DNA of 33,958 nucleotides. It comes from a virus. The position numbers were made by a program, and so were the translations under genes. The stretch lies in IMG/VR virus record IMGVR_UViG_3300029927_000028, positions 1 through 33,958 of that record; one strand, given 5' to 3'. This document shows positions 1 through 6,105 of the stretch, one piece after another. The stretch's first letter is position 1, and every line of letters begins with the position of its first letter. The notes beneath the pieces were generated by a model that saw only the letters and a program-made list of their open reading frames with translations, ran no database searches and had not been told where the DNA came from.

Positions 1-99
1 TCTCTTGTGGCTTCAGCAAGTGAAATTGCTTCATCGGTTCCGAGTAATGATCGCAAGAAGTCCGTGTATTGTGTGTCTTGTTCTATTATTTCCCGTTCA
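1..99. repeat. 99-bp terminal direct repeat, left copy (circular assembly overlap)
   Basis: Bases 1-99 are identical to 33860-33958. The repeat lies inside a reading frame that continues correctly across the join, which is what a circular or circularly permuted genome gives when an assembler breaks it at an arbitrary point. The exact length of 99 would fit an assembly k-mer overlap. A true physical terminal repeat of 99 bp is less likely for a phage with an Sf6/P22-type headful terminase. Confidence 0.95.
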
Positions 100-236
100 A
101 AAAGTATATCGCCTCTAAGTTCGTTGCCTTCCACCTTTATCGCACGCCAACCTTCACCACCTTCTTTATTCAGGACGTCTTCTAGTGGGTAGGCTTCAAT
201 GTAAATATCTTTTTTATATTCGTACCGTTTACTCAC
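1..236 (-). CDS. Hypothetical 85-aa protein, split by the window ends (5' part)
   Basis: The gene starts at GTG 236-234, overlapping the stop of the upstream gene as GTGA. It reads leftward off the window end and finishes at 33838 on the circle, where its TGA overlaps the ATG of the next gene. The joined protein begins MSKRYEYKKDIYIEAYP, is acidic, and ends EATREYWGRDK. It has no recognised domain. The tight overlaps at both ends show it is a real member of the leftward early operon. Confidence 0.8.
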   Translation of the reverse strand, partial: MSKRYEYKKDIYIEAYPLEDVLNKEGGEGWRAIKVEGNELRGDILFEREIIEQDTQYTDFLRSLLGTDEAISLAEATR

Positions 237-457
237 TGGGGTTCTCCCGCCAGAATTGAGCGCAATTGATCCTGCCAATCAAACAGTCCTTCAGCTACAT
301 CTAAGGCAGGCAGTCCTTCCCCAAAAATACCGCGTTGAATGCAAAATTCCTCAAGCTCTAATTTTATCTGGTGGCTTATTGCTTCTTCCAGTGTCAGGAA
401 ACCTTTCCCGTCAGTGGCCTCAAAAGACGTAACCTTCTTAACTGTTCGCTCACTCAC
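233..457 (-). CDS. Hypothetical 74-aa early protein
   Basis: A GTG start follows an AGGGAG ribosome-binding site. The start overlaps the end of the upstream gene (stop at 450), and the stop overlaps the GTG start of the next gene at 236, so it sits in a chain of coupled small genes. The protein is acidic and soluble (MSERTVKKVTSFEATDGKGF at its start). No domain is recognised. Confidence 0.7.
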   Translation of the reverse strand: MSERTVKKVTSFEATDGKGFLTLEEAISHQIKLELEEFCIQRGIFGEGLPALDVAEGLFDWQDQLRSILAGEPQ

Positions 458-641
458 TGTCTTGCTCCCTTACCTTAACGCAAAATGCTTTAGCTACGAA
501 CCTAATCCATCCACCGTCACTCACCTTTGGAACCGCCCTCGCAGCGACTTCACACAGCTCCTTTGTTTCCATTTCTATGGTTTTAACATCAGCACCGCCT
601 TCTGGAGCGCCGACCAAAAATATTACTAAAATCCACTTCAT
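450..641 (-). CDS. Small protein with N-terminal signal or membrane segment (63 aa)
   Basis: The start at ATG 641 was chosen because AAAGGAGAGAG lies just upstream; a longer in-frame version from 668 would put that site inside the gene. The N-terminus MKWILVIFLVG is hydrophobic and fits a short signal peptide or membrane anchor. Two cysteines in the mature part could form a disulfide. It lies directly downstream of the HNH gene (31 bases away) and overlaps the next gene by 8 bases. Its function is unknown. Confidence 0.65.
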   Translation of the reverse strand: MKWILVIFLVGAPEGGADVKTIEMETKELCEVAARAVPKVSDGGWIRFVAKAFCVKVREQDSE

Positions 642-672
642 TCTCTCTCTCCTTTGTGTTTCAGGCATAGCT

Positions 673-1164
673 CTACATCTCTTCGCCCATTAATTTCTTC
701 AGTGAAGGTTCTCGCCAGTCTGTATCGTCGTCGTTGCACTTTCCCATGTTGCAGCTTGCACAAAGAACTTGCAGGTTGCTTAGTTTTAATTCGAGGTCGG
801 GTCTGTGCTTTCTAGGTTTTATATGGTCTACATTAAGGACTGCGCCGTAGTGTTTAGAAGCTCCGCACAATTCACATTTACCGTTATTAAACTTCAAAGC
901 TTTGTAACGTAATTTCTTCCAGGACATGCTTCTGTAAAAGTTATCACGGTATTTAGGCGAACCCTTTTTTGCCTTGTGCTTCTTCTTTTTTTTAGGAGGC
1001 GCACTAGCTTTACGCGCACAAAGGCTGCATATTTTTCTTGATCCGTTTGCGCTCATTGAACTCACATTTAGATCCACACCACTATTTTCTACATTGCACC
1101 ATGATTTTCCTTCAGGGCTTAAAATGTGTTGTTTACCTAGTTTCCTACTGTTCCATATATACAT
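673..1164 (-). CDS. HNH homing-type endonuclease (163 aa)
   Basis: The C-terminal half is a clear HNH nuclease domain. C97xxC100 and C135xxC138 form the structural zinc site, D113-H114 (NVDHIKPRKH) is the first catalytic strand, and N130 (LSNLQVLC) is the central asparagine. The N-terminal part has a second CxxC pair (C46, C49) and a lysine-rich stretch at about 58-67 that probably contacts DNA. Free-standing phage HNH enzymes nick or cut DNA and often act as homing endonucleases. The ribosome-binding site is weak (AGGA, 9 bases before ATG), unlike most neighbours. The gene follows a 473-base structured non-coding region, which suggests that the two may form one mobile unit. Confidence 0.9.
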   Translation of the reverse strand: MYIWNSRKLGKQHILSPEGKSWCNVENSGVDLNVSSMSANGSRKICSLCARKASAPPKKKKKHKAKKGSPKYRDNFYRSMSWKKLRYKALKFNNGKCELCGASKHYGAVLNVDHIKPRKHRPDLELKLSNLQVLCASCNMGKCNDDDTDWREPSLKKLMGEEM

Positions 1165-1637
1165 CTGTAAGTTCCTAAAAACCTTTATCTTGTATGTCGT
1201 TGGTCATAGCTCTACCAACCAAGCTTATTAGAGCAAGGGGTAGAGCTTACCGGGCCATCTAAAAACCTTTAGAGCTTTGTAGTGGTCTTACGGTCAGCGT
1301 GATTAACGACACTCACGCCTCGAAGGTTCTTTCTTAGGGGCCATTCTCCCTATGCTAGCAAGACCATCCTTCTTTCGCTCTGGCCTGTTGACTGACGCTA
1401 GACACCACAGTAGTCAACTCATACACAAGAAATGCTGCGGTCAGCCAAATCTTGGGGTTTAGTCCTTGGGAAGTGTTTTGTCTGAAATAGACACCGCGCC
1501 CAGTAAGCGGTTCCAGTGGGTAGAAATGGGGAGCAGAAAGGACTGGGGCCTAACGTTCAAGAGCTATCTCTAGCTCCCCGTTACATATTGACCACATACG
1601 AGGTCAAAACGTGTTGCATGCATATAGTATTATTTAG
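1165..1637 (-). ncRNA. Candidate structured RNA upstream of the HNH gene
   Basis: These 473 bases hold no credible gene but many perfect inverted repeats. They are 1208-1216/1239-1247 (9 bp), 1297-1302/1313-1318 (6 bp), 1387-1393/1412-1418 (7 bp), 1561-1566/1571-1576 (6 bp, closing a GAGA tetraloop on the minus strand) nested inside 1551-1555/1579-1583, and 1588-1593/1602-1607 (6 bp). A 12-bp direct repeat, CTAAAAACCTTT, occurs at 1175 and 1259. On the minus strand short motifs in the order GCGGT, ACCGCAGC, GACTA, AAGGATGGTC resemble the P, Q, R and S elements of a group I intron, with GCGGT/ACCGC and GACTA/TGGTC able to pair as P4 and P7. P3 and P8 could not be placed, the 7-bp hairpin competes with P7, and no split exon gene is evident. 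The intron reading is therefore tentative; the structured nature is better supported. Confidence 0.45.
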
Positions 1638-1904
1638 TTAGTCTTCGTGCAAGTTAATTTTTGATGAACCTTTAATTACTAAATCTATCGCCCTTACTAG
1701 CTCATCTTTCAGCCATTCGGATGCATCATCAATAAAGTTATGGACGCCATCCGCATTGCTATCTATGACAATGCCACCAAACTTTAATGCCTTGTTGCAA
1801 TCAGTCATGGTGATTAAAACACTATCTTTGCACGCTTCTATTTTAATGGTTGGTGTTAAGGATATGCTTTTCGTTGGTGATTTTTCTATTACGTAGTTGG
1901 TCAT
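1638..1904 (-). CDS. Hypothetical 88-aa early protein
   Basis: The ATG at 1904 overlaps the TGA of the 36-residue membrane gene and follows AGGATGAGAC. The protein (MTNYVIEKSPTKSI at its start) looks like a small soluble beta-rich protein with an acidic C-terminal half. No family is recognised. It is the last gene before the structured non-coding region. Confidence 0.7.
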   Translation of the reverse strand: MTNYVIEKSPTKSISLTPTIKIEACKDSVLITMTDCNKALKFGGIVIDSNADGVHNFIDDASEWLKDELVRAIDLVIKGSSKINLHED

Positions 1905-2011
1905 GTCTCATCCTTTTTCAATTTCCGAGCTAAAACGATTAACAACATTGCAAATCCGCACCCCAAGATAAAGCCAACACCTAACGCGGAAATAACCAGT
2001 AAATCACTCAC
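1901..2011 (-). CDS. 36-aa single-span membrane protein
   Basis: The GTG start at 2011 overlaps the end of the upstream gene and the TGA at 1901-1903 overlaps the next ATG. The protein is almost entirely one membrane helix (residues about 4-27, LLVISALGVGFILGCGFAML) followed by a basic tail ending RKLKKDET. Being framed by two overlaps makes it a likely real gene despite its size. Its role is unknown. Confidence 0.6.
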   Translation of the reverse strand: MSDLLVISALGVGFILGCGFAMLLIVLARKLKKDET

Positions 2012-2132
2012 CGTCTTTCTCCTCACGCTTCCACTTTGCCCGCAGCTCCTGCATCTTCTTTGCCGCGCCGGGTTCGTACTTCTCTAGGTCTTTCACCGTT
2101 TTGAACTCTTGAAATCCTGGGTTCTCACTCAT
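2004..2132 (-). CDS. 42-aa charged protein
   Basis: The ATG at 2132 follows AAAGGTGA. The highly charged product begins MSENPGFQEFKTVKDLEKYE and ends in a helical KR-rich segment (ELRAKWKREEKDGE). Its stop overlaps the GTG of the membrane peptide gene. No family is recognised. Confidence 0.6.
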   Translation of the reverse strand: MSENPGFQEFKTVKDLEKYEPGAAKKMQELRAKWKREEKDGE

Positions 2133-2150
2133 ATGTCACCTTTTAGGTTT

Positions 2151-2218
2151 GGGGTGAGGCGCTGGGGAAAACAACAACCTCACCCCTGTTGATGCCCTCG
2201 GGTCAGATGTTTGAGGGC
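2151..2218 (-). other. Two adjacent hairpins between DUF1367 and the next gene
   Basis: A perfect 9-bp inverted repeat GGGGTGAGG/CCTCACCCC (2151-2159 with 2178-2186, 18-base loop) is followed by a 6-bp one GCCCTC/GAGGGC (2194-2199 with 2213-2218). Neither has a T-run on the minus side, so these are not classical terminators. They may be mRNA stability or processing structures, and they interrupt an otherwise tightly packed operon. Confidence 0.5.
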
Positions 2219-2231
2219 AATCTATGAATAT

Positions 2232-2639
2232 CTAAGCTAAAGCAATCATTTCTATCAGGTCGTCTCTGTCCATCGGTATGAAGTATTTCAGGATTGCATT
2301 AATCGCAGCATTGTACAGCGTGTCGAAATCCTCCTGCTTCATGCTCTTGAACGATATGCTTTCAGGGATAAACATTGCCCTGGTTGCGTGCGGAACCTCT
2401 ATCCACTTGCCCCGCTGTAGTGTGGCCATTAACACAAACCTGAATTGTTCCACCGTGTCGTAGTCATCGCTATTGTCTACAACGATGTTCATCAAGGCAA
2501 AGAACTTTCGGTGATGCTGTGGATTGCGTGGCCGGTTGCCTTTAAGCTCCACCAGTGCGCCTAGCTTGGTCTTGTGGTGCCAATCCCCCGCCTCTGTGTC
2601 AGCAGGGGAAAAGCCTTCAAGTGTACGGCGGAATAACAT
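2232..2639 (-). CDS. DUF1367 family phage protein (135 aa)
   Basis: The motifs RNPQHHRKFFALMNIV at about residues 37-52 and SISFKSMKQEDFDTLYNAAI in the C-terminal third match the DUF1367 family of phage proteins, commonly found in lambdoid recombination/replication regions. The biochemical function is not known. The ATG overlaps the stop of the ERF gene as TAATG, so it is coupled to the annealing protein and probably acts with it. Confidence 0.75.
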   Translation of the reverse strand: MLFRRTLEGFSPADTEAGDWHHKTKLGALVELKGNRPRNPQHHRKFFALMNIVVDNSDDYDTVEQFRFVLMATLQRGKWIEVPHATRAMFIPESISFKSMKQEDFDTLYNAAINAILKYFIPMDRDDLIEMIALA

Positions 2640-3448
2640 TAATCACCTAAGCGCTGTATGTGTTCATCATAAGCAACCTCGACCTCATGGATTTGCTCGC
2701 CAGTTGCGGCAGCTTTTAACAGGTCGTTCTTGGCTATCTTAAACATTTCCGCGCACATTCCAGCATCAAATTCAGAGCTAAGGTCTTTAGTGAACTTCTC
2801 TATATAGAGCTGTATATCTTCACTGGTGAGCTTTGGGCCAGCCTCAAGGCGTTTCTTGTGCTTGTCCTTCTCTTCACGCAAGCCTTGAAATTCTTCAGGC
2901 CATTCACTGCGTAACTCTTTAATCAGCTTTTGGAACCCGTCACCAGCCAAGAAGCTTTCAAACGCTTCAATGGTTGCGGTCTGTGTCATCTTAAACGCTG
3001 CGGCTTTCATATCCTTGTGAACCGCTGTTTTCGTGCGCGATGTTTTCCTGTGGTCAATGTTGTCACGCTCTGGATCGTCGCCAGTTTCCAAGAGGAACAA
3101 TTGCAGGAAGGCGTATTTCTTTGCGTATGAGAAAGCCTTGCCCGGCCCCTTGTCTTGTTGGTCAACACCATAGCCGAACATCTGCACTGAAATCTTGTCT
3201 TCAGGTTTATCAATGTTCACGAAGTCGATGTTTAAATCTACCTCGGTCCTGTTGCCGTCCTGTATATGCTTTGTCACCGTGGGGATAACAACGATACCGT
3301 TATCAATAAGGTGCGTTCTCACTGCCGCTGTAACGGCGTCATGGCTAACAAACGTGTACTGATTGTTGACCTTTTTATTCTCTTTTTGCACGTATGCGAT
3401 AGCCTGCATAACTGCTGCAATCCGCTGGTGTATATTTAATTCGCTCAT
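2639..3448 (-). CDS. erf: ERF-family single-strand annealing protein (269 aa)
   Basis: Residues about 1-130 match the ERF superfamily: an N-terminal helix with IAAVMQAI, the YTFVSHDAVTAAVRTHLIDNGI segment, beta strands, and GPGKAFSYAKKYAFLQLFLLETGDDPE, the usual ERF signature. The C-terminal half is helical and charged. ERF proteins of P22-like phages anneal single strands and circularise or recombine phage DNA. The start follows AGGGCGAGAT. The gene overlaps a 53-residue gene upstream and DUF1367 downstream. Confidence 0.9.
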   Translation of the reverse strand: MSELNIHQRIAAVMQAIAYVQKENKKVNNQYTFVSHDAVTAAVRTHLIDNGIVVIPTVTKHIQDGNRTEVDLNIDFVNIDKPEDKISVQMFGYGVDQQDKGPGKAFSYAKKYAFLQLFLLETGDDPERDNIDHRKTSRTKTAVHKDMKAAAFKMTQTATIEAFESFLAGDGFQKLIKELRSEWPEEFQGLREEKDKHKKRLEAGPKLTSEDIQLYIEKFTKDLSSEFDAGMCAEMFKIAKNDLLKAAATGEQIHEVEVAYDEHIQRLGD

Positions 3449-3606
3449 ATCTCGCCCTTTATTTGTTCGTTCATAATTTGGTCAAATCGCTGCTTCTGAA
3501 ACATCAGTTCCCGCACCGCCTGGGTTTGGCCTTTGCCTAAAAGATAACCCTCCAGCGCAATTATCTGCTGGTCAATGTCGTGCTTAAATCTTTCTAGCTC
3601 GGTCAT
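3445..3606 (-). CDS. 53-aa helical protein upstream of erf
   Basis: The ATG at 3606 overlaps the stop of the 89-residue gene and the TGA at 3445-3447 overlaps the erf ATG. The product (MTELERFKHDIDQQIIALEG at its start) is predicted all-helical. No family is recognised. Overlap on both sides supports translation. Confidence 0.65.
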   Translation of the reverse strand: MTELERFKHDIDQQIIALEGYLLGKGQTQAVRELMFQKQRFDQIMNEQIKGEI

Positions 3607-3872
3607 TCTCGCTCCCTTTCCAGCATACGCTTAATCTTGTCTTGCAGCTCTTTAGGCATTGCGTCGAACTTCATGGTTCCAACTTCAGGCGATTGTACAT
3701 CAACCCAGCTAAGCTCGTAATCCTCATAAAGGCGTGCAACGCCGCCGCCGTTGTAGCTCTCGCATAATCCTACAGACTCGAAAGATCCGAAGGCTTCTAT
3801 AGTGATGAGCATTTCACACCCGAATATTGTTACCGGGTATTCTTCGATGATGATTGATTCTTGCTGCTGCAT
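3603..3872 (-). CDS. Hypothetical 89-aa protein, first gene of the leftward operon
   Basis: The ATG at 3872 follows AAGGAGAGAG. This is the first gene behind the leftward promoter at 3896-3923, so it is probably immediate early. The protein begins MQQQESIIIEEYPVTIFGCE and ends in a basic helix (PKELQDKIKRMLERERE). No known domain. Confidence 0.7.
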   Translation of the reverse strand: MQQQESIIIEEYPVTIFGCEMLITIEAFGSFESVGLCESYNGGGVARLYEDYELSWVDVQSPEVGTMKFDAMPKELQDKIKRMLERERE

Positions 3873-3895
3873 TTTCTCTCTCCTTGTTACTACTT

Positions 3896-3923
3896 AATAT
3901 ATGTACTTATATAAAGAAGTCAA
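3896..3923 (-). promoter_or_regulatory. Leftward sigma70-type promoter
   Basis: On the minus strand TTGACT (3918-3923) and TATATT (3896-3901) are separated by 16 bases; an alternative -10, TATTAA, gives an 18-base spacer. It points at the first leftward gene, 24 bases downstream, and is back to back with the rightward promoter. Confidence 0.65.
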
Positions 3924-3968
3924 TAGGCATCAGCTTTATTTAAATAAACTTGACGTATATATATGTAC
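3897..3968. promoter_or_regulatory. Candidate operators: paired 10-bp direct repeat in the divergent promoter
   Basis: ATATATGTAC occurs at 3897-3906 and 3959-3968. The first copy covers the leftward -10, the second lies in the spacer of the rightward promoter. After a short gap each is followed by TATAAAG. A repressor binding both would control both operons. The adjacent HTH-like gene is the obvious candidate ligand. Confidence 0.45.
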
Positions 3969-3978
3969 AGCGTATAAA
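3950..3978 (+). promoter_or_regulatory. Rightward sigma70-type promoter
   Basis: TTGACG (3950-3955) and TATAAA (3973-3978) are separated by exactly 17 bases, near consensus. It drives the HTH-like gene at 3999 and probably the whole plus-strand block. Confidence 0.8.
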
Positions 3979-3998
3979 GAGGCATAAGGAGAGAACAA

Positions 3999-4208
3999 TT
4001 GATTATAACCGTTGAGAAGATAGTGCGGAAAACGCACGCTATTGAAGCAGAGATGAAAATTCGAGATGTAACGCTAGAACAGTTTCTAGGTGACGCTAAC
4101 GTTTCAACAACCAGTTGGTCAATGTGGCGACATGGTAAGGTATTACCCGGCCCTGCTAAGTGGTCGGACGTTCTGGAAGCATTCGAAAGGCTTAAACAAT
4201 GGAACTGA
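3999..4208 (+). CDS. Small HTH-like DNA-binding protein (Cro-like position)
   Basis: The start is TTG at 3999, chosen because AAGGAGAG lies 5 bases upstream. Residues about 24-50 (VTLEQFLGDANVSTTSWSMW, then RHGKVLP) look like a lambda-repressor/XRE-type helix-turn-helix. It is the first gene after the strong rightward promoter and faces the leftward early operon, as Cro or a repressor would. It overlaps the endolysin gene by 10 bases. The HTH assignment is by pattern only. Confidence 0.65.
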   Translation: MIITVEKIVRKTHAIEAEMKIRDVTLEQFLGDANVSTTSWSMWRHGKVLPGPAKWSDVLEAFERLKQWN

Positions 4209-4642
4209 GCAAAAACTTTACCCTTGCAGAAATGACCCGCAGCGATACAGCGGAACGTGAAGGCATAGACAACACGCCTGACAAGAAGGCAGAAGAATAC
4301 CTTGAGCGCGTATGTAACGAGATTTTACAGCCCGTCAGAGAGCATTACGGTGTACCGATAACGCCTAGTAGCGGGTTTAGATGTGAGGCGCTTAACTCGG
4401 CTATAGGAGGCTCACCGAAAAGCCAGCACATGCTAGGCCAAGCTGTTGACTTCACCGTGCCAGGAATTGACATTGTAAATCTAGCGCGCTGGATTAGAGA
4501 CAATGTTGAGTTTGACCAGCTCATACTCGAACAGCGTCAGCTCGGGAAAGCCTGGATACATTGCAGCATCTCAGAGAAGAACCGGAACGAGGTTTTAACT
4601 AAGACGCACAATCTTTATGCGAAGGGGTTGCCACATGTCTAA
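4199..4642 (+). CDS. M15-family peptidase, probable endolysin (147 aa)
   Basis: This is a zinc D-Ala-D-Ala carboxypeptidase/endopeptidase of the peptidase M15 type. The motifs are SGFR (58-61), SQHMLGQAVDF with zinc ligands H77 and D84, and WIHCS with H121. Such phage enzymes cut peptide cross-links in the cell wall and serve as endolysins. It has no signal peptide, so it would need a holin. The holin and spanin candidates lie about 5-7 kb away on the other strand, an unusual separation. Its last 8 bases overlap the next gene. Confidence 0.85.
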   Translation: MELSKNFTLAEMTRSDTAEREGIDNTPDKKAEEYLERVCNEILQPVREHYGVPITPSSGFRCEALNSAIGGSPKSQHMLGQAVDFTVPGIDIVNLARWIRDNVEFDQLILEQRQLGKAWIHCSISEKNRNEVLTKTHNLYAKGLPHV

Positions 4643-4856
4643 GTCATCAGTTGTCAGCGAGTTAAACAATCATGATAAAATGACGGTTGAACAAGCACTT
4701 GAAAAGGTCGGACGTGAAGGCATGAAAGATGTTCTGATAATTAGCTATGACAAGGACGGCGCATTAGCAATCACCAGCAGTCATATGGATAACTCATCAG
4801 CGGTTTTCATGTTGGAGGTTTCGAAGCGCAAGATTTTGGAAGGGTTAGATTTATGA
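4635..4856 (+). CDS. Small protein with repeat-family-1 N-terminus (73 aa)
   Basis: The ATG at 4635 overlaps the end of the endolysin gene. An upstream in-frame codon at 4617 is rejected because the N-terminal motif MSKSSVVSEL matches the starts of six later genes. The rest is a compact alpha/beta protein with no recognised domain. The TGA overlaps the next ATG. Confidence 0.7.
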   Translation: MSKSSVVSELNNHDKMTVEQALEKVGREGMKDVLIISYDKDGALAITSSHMDNSSAVFMLEVSKRKILEGLDL

Positions 4857-5143
4857 AACAGTCCTCAGTTGACATGGGCGAAAAGCTAACCCGCATTGTA
4901 AAAGGCAGTGGTCCCATATGGCTTTCTGAATTAGCGCGCAAATGTAGGATCACTAAAGGGCAGGCTCAAAATCTGGTTGATGCACTGCCGCACGTCCATA
5001 TTCCTAACCCCGGAAACTATAAATTCAGTGGGGATGGCCGCATGTATTTCAACTTTAAAGTTGAGTGGTCAAAGGAGCCTGTTTTTCCCGACGAAGAGAT
5101 AGTTGGTATTATCCCGTTTCAAAAAGTGAGGTTGTCACTATGA
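4853..5143 (+). CDS. Small protein with repeat-family-1 N-terminus, possible winged helix (96 aa)
   Basis: It begins MKQSSVDMGEKL, sharing its first codons with the neighbours. Residues about 20-45 (IWLSELARKCRITKGQAQNL) look like a helix-turn-helix of the winged type. ATGA overlaps join it to both neighbouring genes. No named family is recognised. Confidence 0.7.
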   Translation: MKQSSVDMGEKLTRIVKGSGPIWLSELARKCRITKGQAQNLVDALPHVHIPNPGNYKFSGDGRMYFNFKVEWSKEPVFPDEEIVGIIPFQKVRLSL

Positions 5144-5442
5144 GCAATTCAAAGTCATCAGATAGCACATGGCAGCCAATGGAAACAGCGCCCAAAGATG
5201 GGACGCATATTCTGATGTATTGCAAACCCGAATTCTCACAGGAATTTGAAGGGGTTCTTTTCAAAGAGCCATTCATGACTACTGGCGGGTGGGATTCCTT
5301 GGATGAAGCATGGACGCCGACAACGGCTACATGGCTTGGCCCGTTCCTGCTGCCTACGCACTGGATGCTTCCGCCAAACCCACCGGGCCCTAAATTATCA
5401 AAGCCGCAGAAACCGGAGGTTAATGATGTCGAGTTCTACTAG
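5140..5442 (+). CDS. DUF551-like protein (100 aa)
   Basis: The start at 5140 overlaps the previous stop (ATGA); the longer upstream frame is a shadow of that gene. The pattern WQPMETAPKDGTHILMYC followed by TATWLGP and THWMLPPNPPGPK matches DUF551-type phage proteins, which are small beta-rich proteins of unknown function. The N-terminus MSNSKSSDS carries a diverged form of the repeat-family-1 sequence. Confidence 0.7.
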   Translation: MSNSKSSDSTWQPMETAPKDGTHILMYCKPEFSQEFEGVLFKEPFMTTGGWDSLDEAWTPTTATWLGPFLLPTHWMLPPNPPGPKLSKPQKPEVNDVEFY

Positions 5443-5665
5443 GTCCTCAGTTGTCATCAATAGATTGCCTCGCGTGGTCGAGCTTATGGCAATGCTCGAA
5501 AGCTACGAATATAGGCACTCAGCCACTTCTGGTATGGCAACCGCGATGATTTGCGGGCGCTATCAAGCAATCATTCAAAAAGCGGCAGAGAGAAGCCCTG
5601 AAGCAAGCAAGGTTATTGAGCATATGCTTGAACTTGTGCTGAAGGCTGAAGGAGTGATCGAATGA
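5426..5665 (+). CDS. Hypothetical 79-aa protein with repeat-family-1 N-terminus
   Basis: Two in-frame ATGs (5423, 5426) follow GGAGG at 5415-5419; 5426 gives the better spacing of 6 bases. The N-terminus MSSSTRSSVVINRLP carries the shared repeat. The rest is helical (MAMLESYEYRHSATSGMATA and beyond) with no recognised domain. It overlaps the previous gene by 17 bases and the next by 4. Confidence 0.7.
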   Translation: MSSSTRSSVVINRLPRVVELMAMLESYEYRHSATSGMATAMICGRYQAIIQKAAERSPEASKVIEHMLELVLKAEGVIE

Positions 5666-5856
5666 AACAGTCATCAGTTGACAAGAAATTCAAGGGTGTA
5701 ATCCCCTATGATCCTGTTGAAGATGTTTATTACATCAACGCCATTGGATCGAATGAGGAAGAAGCCGAGCTTAATTTTCACGATACAATATGTGGTGAAT
5801 ACGAACTATTTAAGCGTCTGAAATTTGTGCCTGTAAAGATTGAGGTAATGATATGA
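5662..5856 (+). CDS. Hypothetical 64-aa protein with repeat-family-1 N-terminus
   Basis: The ATG at 5662 overlaps the previous stop and follows AAGGAGTGATCGA. It begins MKQSSVDKKFKG, nearly identical at the DNA level to the start of the gene at 4853. The body has many acidic residues. It ends with an ATGA overlap into the next gene. Unknown function. Confidence 0.7.
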   Translation: MKQSSVDKKFKGVIPYDPVEDVYYINAIGSNEEEAELNFHDTICGEYELFKRLKFVPVKIEVMI

Positions 5857-6083
5857 AGTCTACAGTTGATAATACATCTATCGTGGAATGGGTAGACGAA
5901 CTCTGCAAGGGACACGATGTTGAAAAACTCTCAGAACAGTTTGATATGACCGAAAGAGAAACTCGGGCACTGATTGGGATGGACACTCATTACCAAAACA
6001 TGGGCTTTATGGGCACCAATGTTAAATGGCCAATGCTCGCGGCTTTAGATGTTTATTTGCAATATATGGAGCATGGAACATGA
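5853..6083 (+). CDS. Hypothetical 76-aa protein with a diverged repeat-family-1 N-terminus
   Basis: It begins MKSTVDNTSIVEWVDEL, carrying the most diverged full copy of the repeat. Residues about 25-40 (LSEQFDMTERETRALIG) could form a helix-turn-helix. The stop overlaps an ATG at 6080 that opens a further copy of the repeat, but no gene follows it. Confidence 0.65.
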   Translation: MKSTVDNTSIVEWVDELCKGHDVEKLSEQFDMTERETRALIGMDTHYQNMGFMGTNVKWPMLAALDVYLQYMEHGT

Positions 6084-6105
6084 GCAAACAGTCATCAGTT
6101 GTCGT
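6080..6105 (+). pseudogene. Orphan gene start: repeat family 1 with no gene behind it
   Basis: An ATG at 6080 overlaps the previous stop as ATGA and is followed by MSKQSSVV, the family 1 start. After that the plus strand is simply the antisense of the recombinase-like gene, whose stop codon (6095-6097) lies inside the repeat. The open frame continues to 6481 but reads as a shadow. It looks like a cassette whose body was replaced by the reversed gene. Confidence 0.6.

Larger units (their letters stand above)
4641..6104 (+). repeat. Repeat family 1: seven short copies just after start codons
   Basis: A 16-18 base sequence, consensus CAGTCATCAGTTGACA, lies within the first codons of seven successive small genes. 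Copies are at 4641-4658, 4856-4874, 5151-5162 (partial), 5441-5458, 5665-5683, 5856-5872 (diverged) and 6086-6104. Serine codons are kept as TCA/TCC and valine as GTT, so the likeness is in DNA as well as in the peptide motif SSV. Gene bodies after the repeat are unrelated. The copies are not promoters (no matched -10) and not palindromes. Confidence 0.8.

Noticed and set aside
1187-1260. tRNA-like segment (GGTTGGTAGAGC resembling a D arm)
   Set aside because: No matching acceptor stem, anticodon arm or proper T arm could be drawn; the likeness comes from the 9-bp inverted repeat.
2151-2186. Hairpin as a rho-independent terminator
   Set aside because: No T-run follows on either strand, and coupled genes continue downstream.
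4641-6104. Family 1 repeats as promoters, because several contain TTGACA
   Set aside because: No -10 element occurs at 16-18 bases from any of them, and several copies read TTGTCA or TTGATA.
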